From positions 62,001-126,000 of the forward strand of contig JAULAW010000013.1 in NCBI GenBank assembly GCA_032654645.1: a stretch of 64,000 nt of DNA, written 5' to 3'. This DNA comes from CAITJF01 sp032654645 (lineage in GTDB: Bacteria; Pseudomonadota; Gammaproteobacteria; Burkholderiales; Gallionellaceae). Below are positions 63,163 to 64,000 of the stretch, piece by piece. Each line of letters starts with the position of its first letter. The first letter of the stretch is position 1. The notes beneath the pieces were generated by a model. The model saw only the letters and a list, made by a program, of their open reading frames with translations. It made no database searches and had not been told where the DNA came from. The position numbers were made by a program, and so were the translations under genes.

Positions 63163-63473
63163 GGCTGCATTCCCTGTCTCCGTTGATACACATCGAATTT
63201 TGACACGTGATGTTCTATCAAAACTGGCCCATGTTTTTGGTGCGTAGTATAGCTATTTGGCCGTTGGCTGGTCTGGTTTTATGTAACGTTCTATAGGTGA
63301 ACATCATCAGTTAAAGCGGTGAATTGGCCTGGTTTTCTGCCTCTATTCAACGTTTATCGGCTTGGTGAAACTGCTAGTGTAATGAAGAAATTTAACGGTA
63401 ATGCCTGCACCAATAGAGTCGGTTTTTTGCTCAATTCACCCAAGACTGATTTATCAACTTAAGGAGAGAAAAA
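63163..63473. other. Intergenic region between sdhB and the DSF synthase gene
   Basis: Divergent promoter region. TTAAGGAGAG before 63474 is the ribosome-binding site. No gene, tRNA or sdhA remnant is visible. Confidence 0.5.
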
Positions 63474-64000
63474 ATGGGAAAAATGGAAATCTTGCCGGAC
63501 ATGATAAACCCGCTGGAAATTGAATACTCACAAGTGGCTACCCGGTTTGATGCAGATTATGGAATCTCCTGGGTAATGATGAATCCCGTGGCGGTGCCCT
63601 GTTTCAATCTGGAATTACTGCGCGAGTTGCAATGCTACAACCAGTCAATTGAATATTGCGGCGGCCAGATATGGTCGGATGGGGAATTGCATTCAATCCG
63701 CTACATGGTGTATGCATCGCTGACTCCCGGCGTTTTTAACCTGGGCGGCCAGCTTGACTTGTTCAGAGAGTTGATCAGAAAGGGCGACCGCCAAGGATTG
63801 GCGCATTACGCGAAGATGTGCATAGACGCAATGGCTGCCAGGGTGAGGCATTATGATTTACCCGTGGTCACAATTTCGCTGGTGCAGGGCGATGCCTTGG
63901 GCGGAGGGTTCGAGGCGGCTTTGACCAGCGACATCATCATCGCCGAGCACGGCTGCCAGATGGGCTTCCCGGAAATCCTGTTCAACCTGTTTCCCGGTAT
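63474..64000 (+). CDS. rpfF: DSF synthase, RpfF-type crotonase (N-terminal 175 residues; runs off the window)
   Basis: The open frame reads as an enoyl-CoA hydratase-fold protein of the RpfF group: IRYMVYASLTPGVFNLGGQL, LVQGDALGGGFEAAL and GFPEILFNLFPG. The two Glu known to be catalytic in RpfF are at 147 and 167. RpfF makes cis-2-unsaturated fatty acid signals (DSF). AAGGAGAG supports the start. The C-terminus and any rpfC/rpfG partners lie past the window edge. Confidence 0.88.
   Translation, partial: MGKMEILPDMINPLEIEYSQVATRFDADYGISWVMMNPVAVPCFNLELLRELQCYNQSIEYCGGQIWSDGELHSIRYMVYASLTPGVFNLGGQLDLFRELIRKGDRQGLAHYAKMCIDAMAARVRHYDLPVVTISLVQGDALGGGFEAALTSDIIIAEHGCQMGFPEILFNLFPG

Overview
The window reads as chromosomal DNA of a betaproteobacterium. 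The best guess is the Nitrosomonadales/Gallionellaceae area. The grounds are the hfq-hflX-hflK-hflC-hisZ-purA block, the dapC-dapD-pilU-dapE-prmB order, the hopanoid pair hpnC-hpnD, the gltA-odhA-odhB overlap operon and a multihaem cytochrome/FeS/NrfD membrane module. The genus is an inference and no rRNA is present to test it.

Layout. 1-4.0 kb (minus): an incomplete membrane sensor gene overlaps a membrane-anchored urea/amide-type binding protein, then acetyl-CoA synthetase. 4.1-8.5 kb: tRNA-Lys(CTT), an HD-domain protein, tRNA-Asp(GTC), ppiD, then decayed pieces of phoR and ychF. 8.5-13.4 kb: a repeat-rich gap with a MITE-like palindrome and a 36-residue membrane ORF, then a minus-strand hexahaem cytochrome/FeS/NrfD operon with an FNR-like box upstream. 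13.4-20 kb (plus): epimerase, glutaredoxin-like protein, rhlE, a PA2779/PA2778-type pair, DUF1415, srkA, ychJ. 20-28.7 kb: accessory region with IS630, DUF2461, HHH and HEAT proteins, a frameshifted AHSA1 gene, an array of VOC proteins, a broken hicA with hicB, an intact antitoxin/PIN pair, and a REP-associated transposase (RAYT). 29-36 kb: prfC, an S4 protein, arfB, yaeQ, a hemerythrin, an ISAzo13-type element and hfq-hflX. 36-50.8 kb: housekeeping genes ending in tRNA-Leu(TAG). 50.8-56.5 kb: an oxidoreductase, a RelE/Phd pair, an orphan zinc-ribbon protein, a vapC split by a small element, and an IS. 56.5-63.2 kb (minus): odhB, odhA, gltA, sdhE, sdhB. 63.5 kb to the end: the start of a DSF synthase (rpfF type).

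The strongest cross-cutting observation is a set of palindromic repeat families scattered over the whole window. Several copies lie inside protein genes and are read through in frame as extra residues (odhA, odhB, the YhdH/AcuI-like reductase, probably rhlE), while another broke hicA out of frame. This resembles the coding palindromic elements described in Rickettsia. A RAYT and its own repeats are present. A second clear mobile event is a 345-bp IS1595-like remnant with 24-bp inverted ends and an 8-bp target duplication inside a vapC toxin gene.

Functional links: odhA-odhB-gltA-sdhB-sdhE form a TCA-cycle block, but sdhA, sdhC, sdhD and lpd are not beside it. The cytochrome/FeS/NrfD operon is probably a quinone-cytochrome electron-transfer complex. 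dapC, dapD and dapE serve lysine and peptidoglycan synthesis, and hpnC/hpnD lead to squalene and hopanoids.
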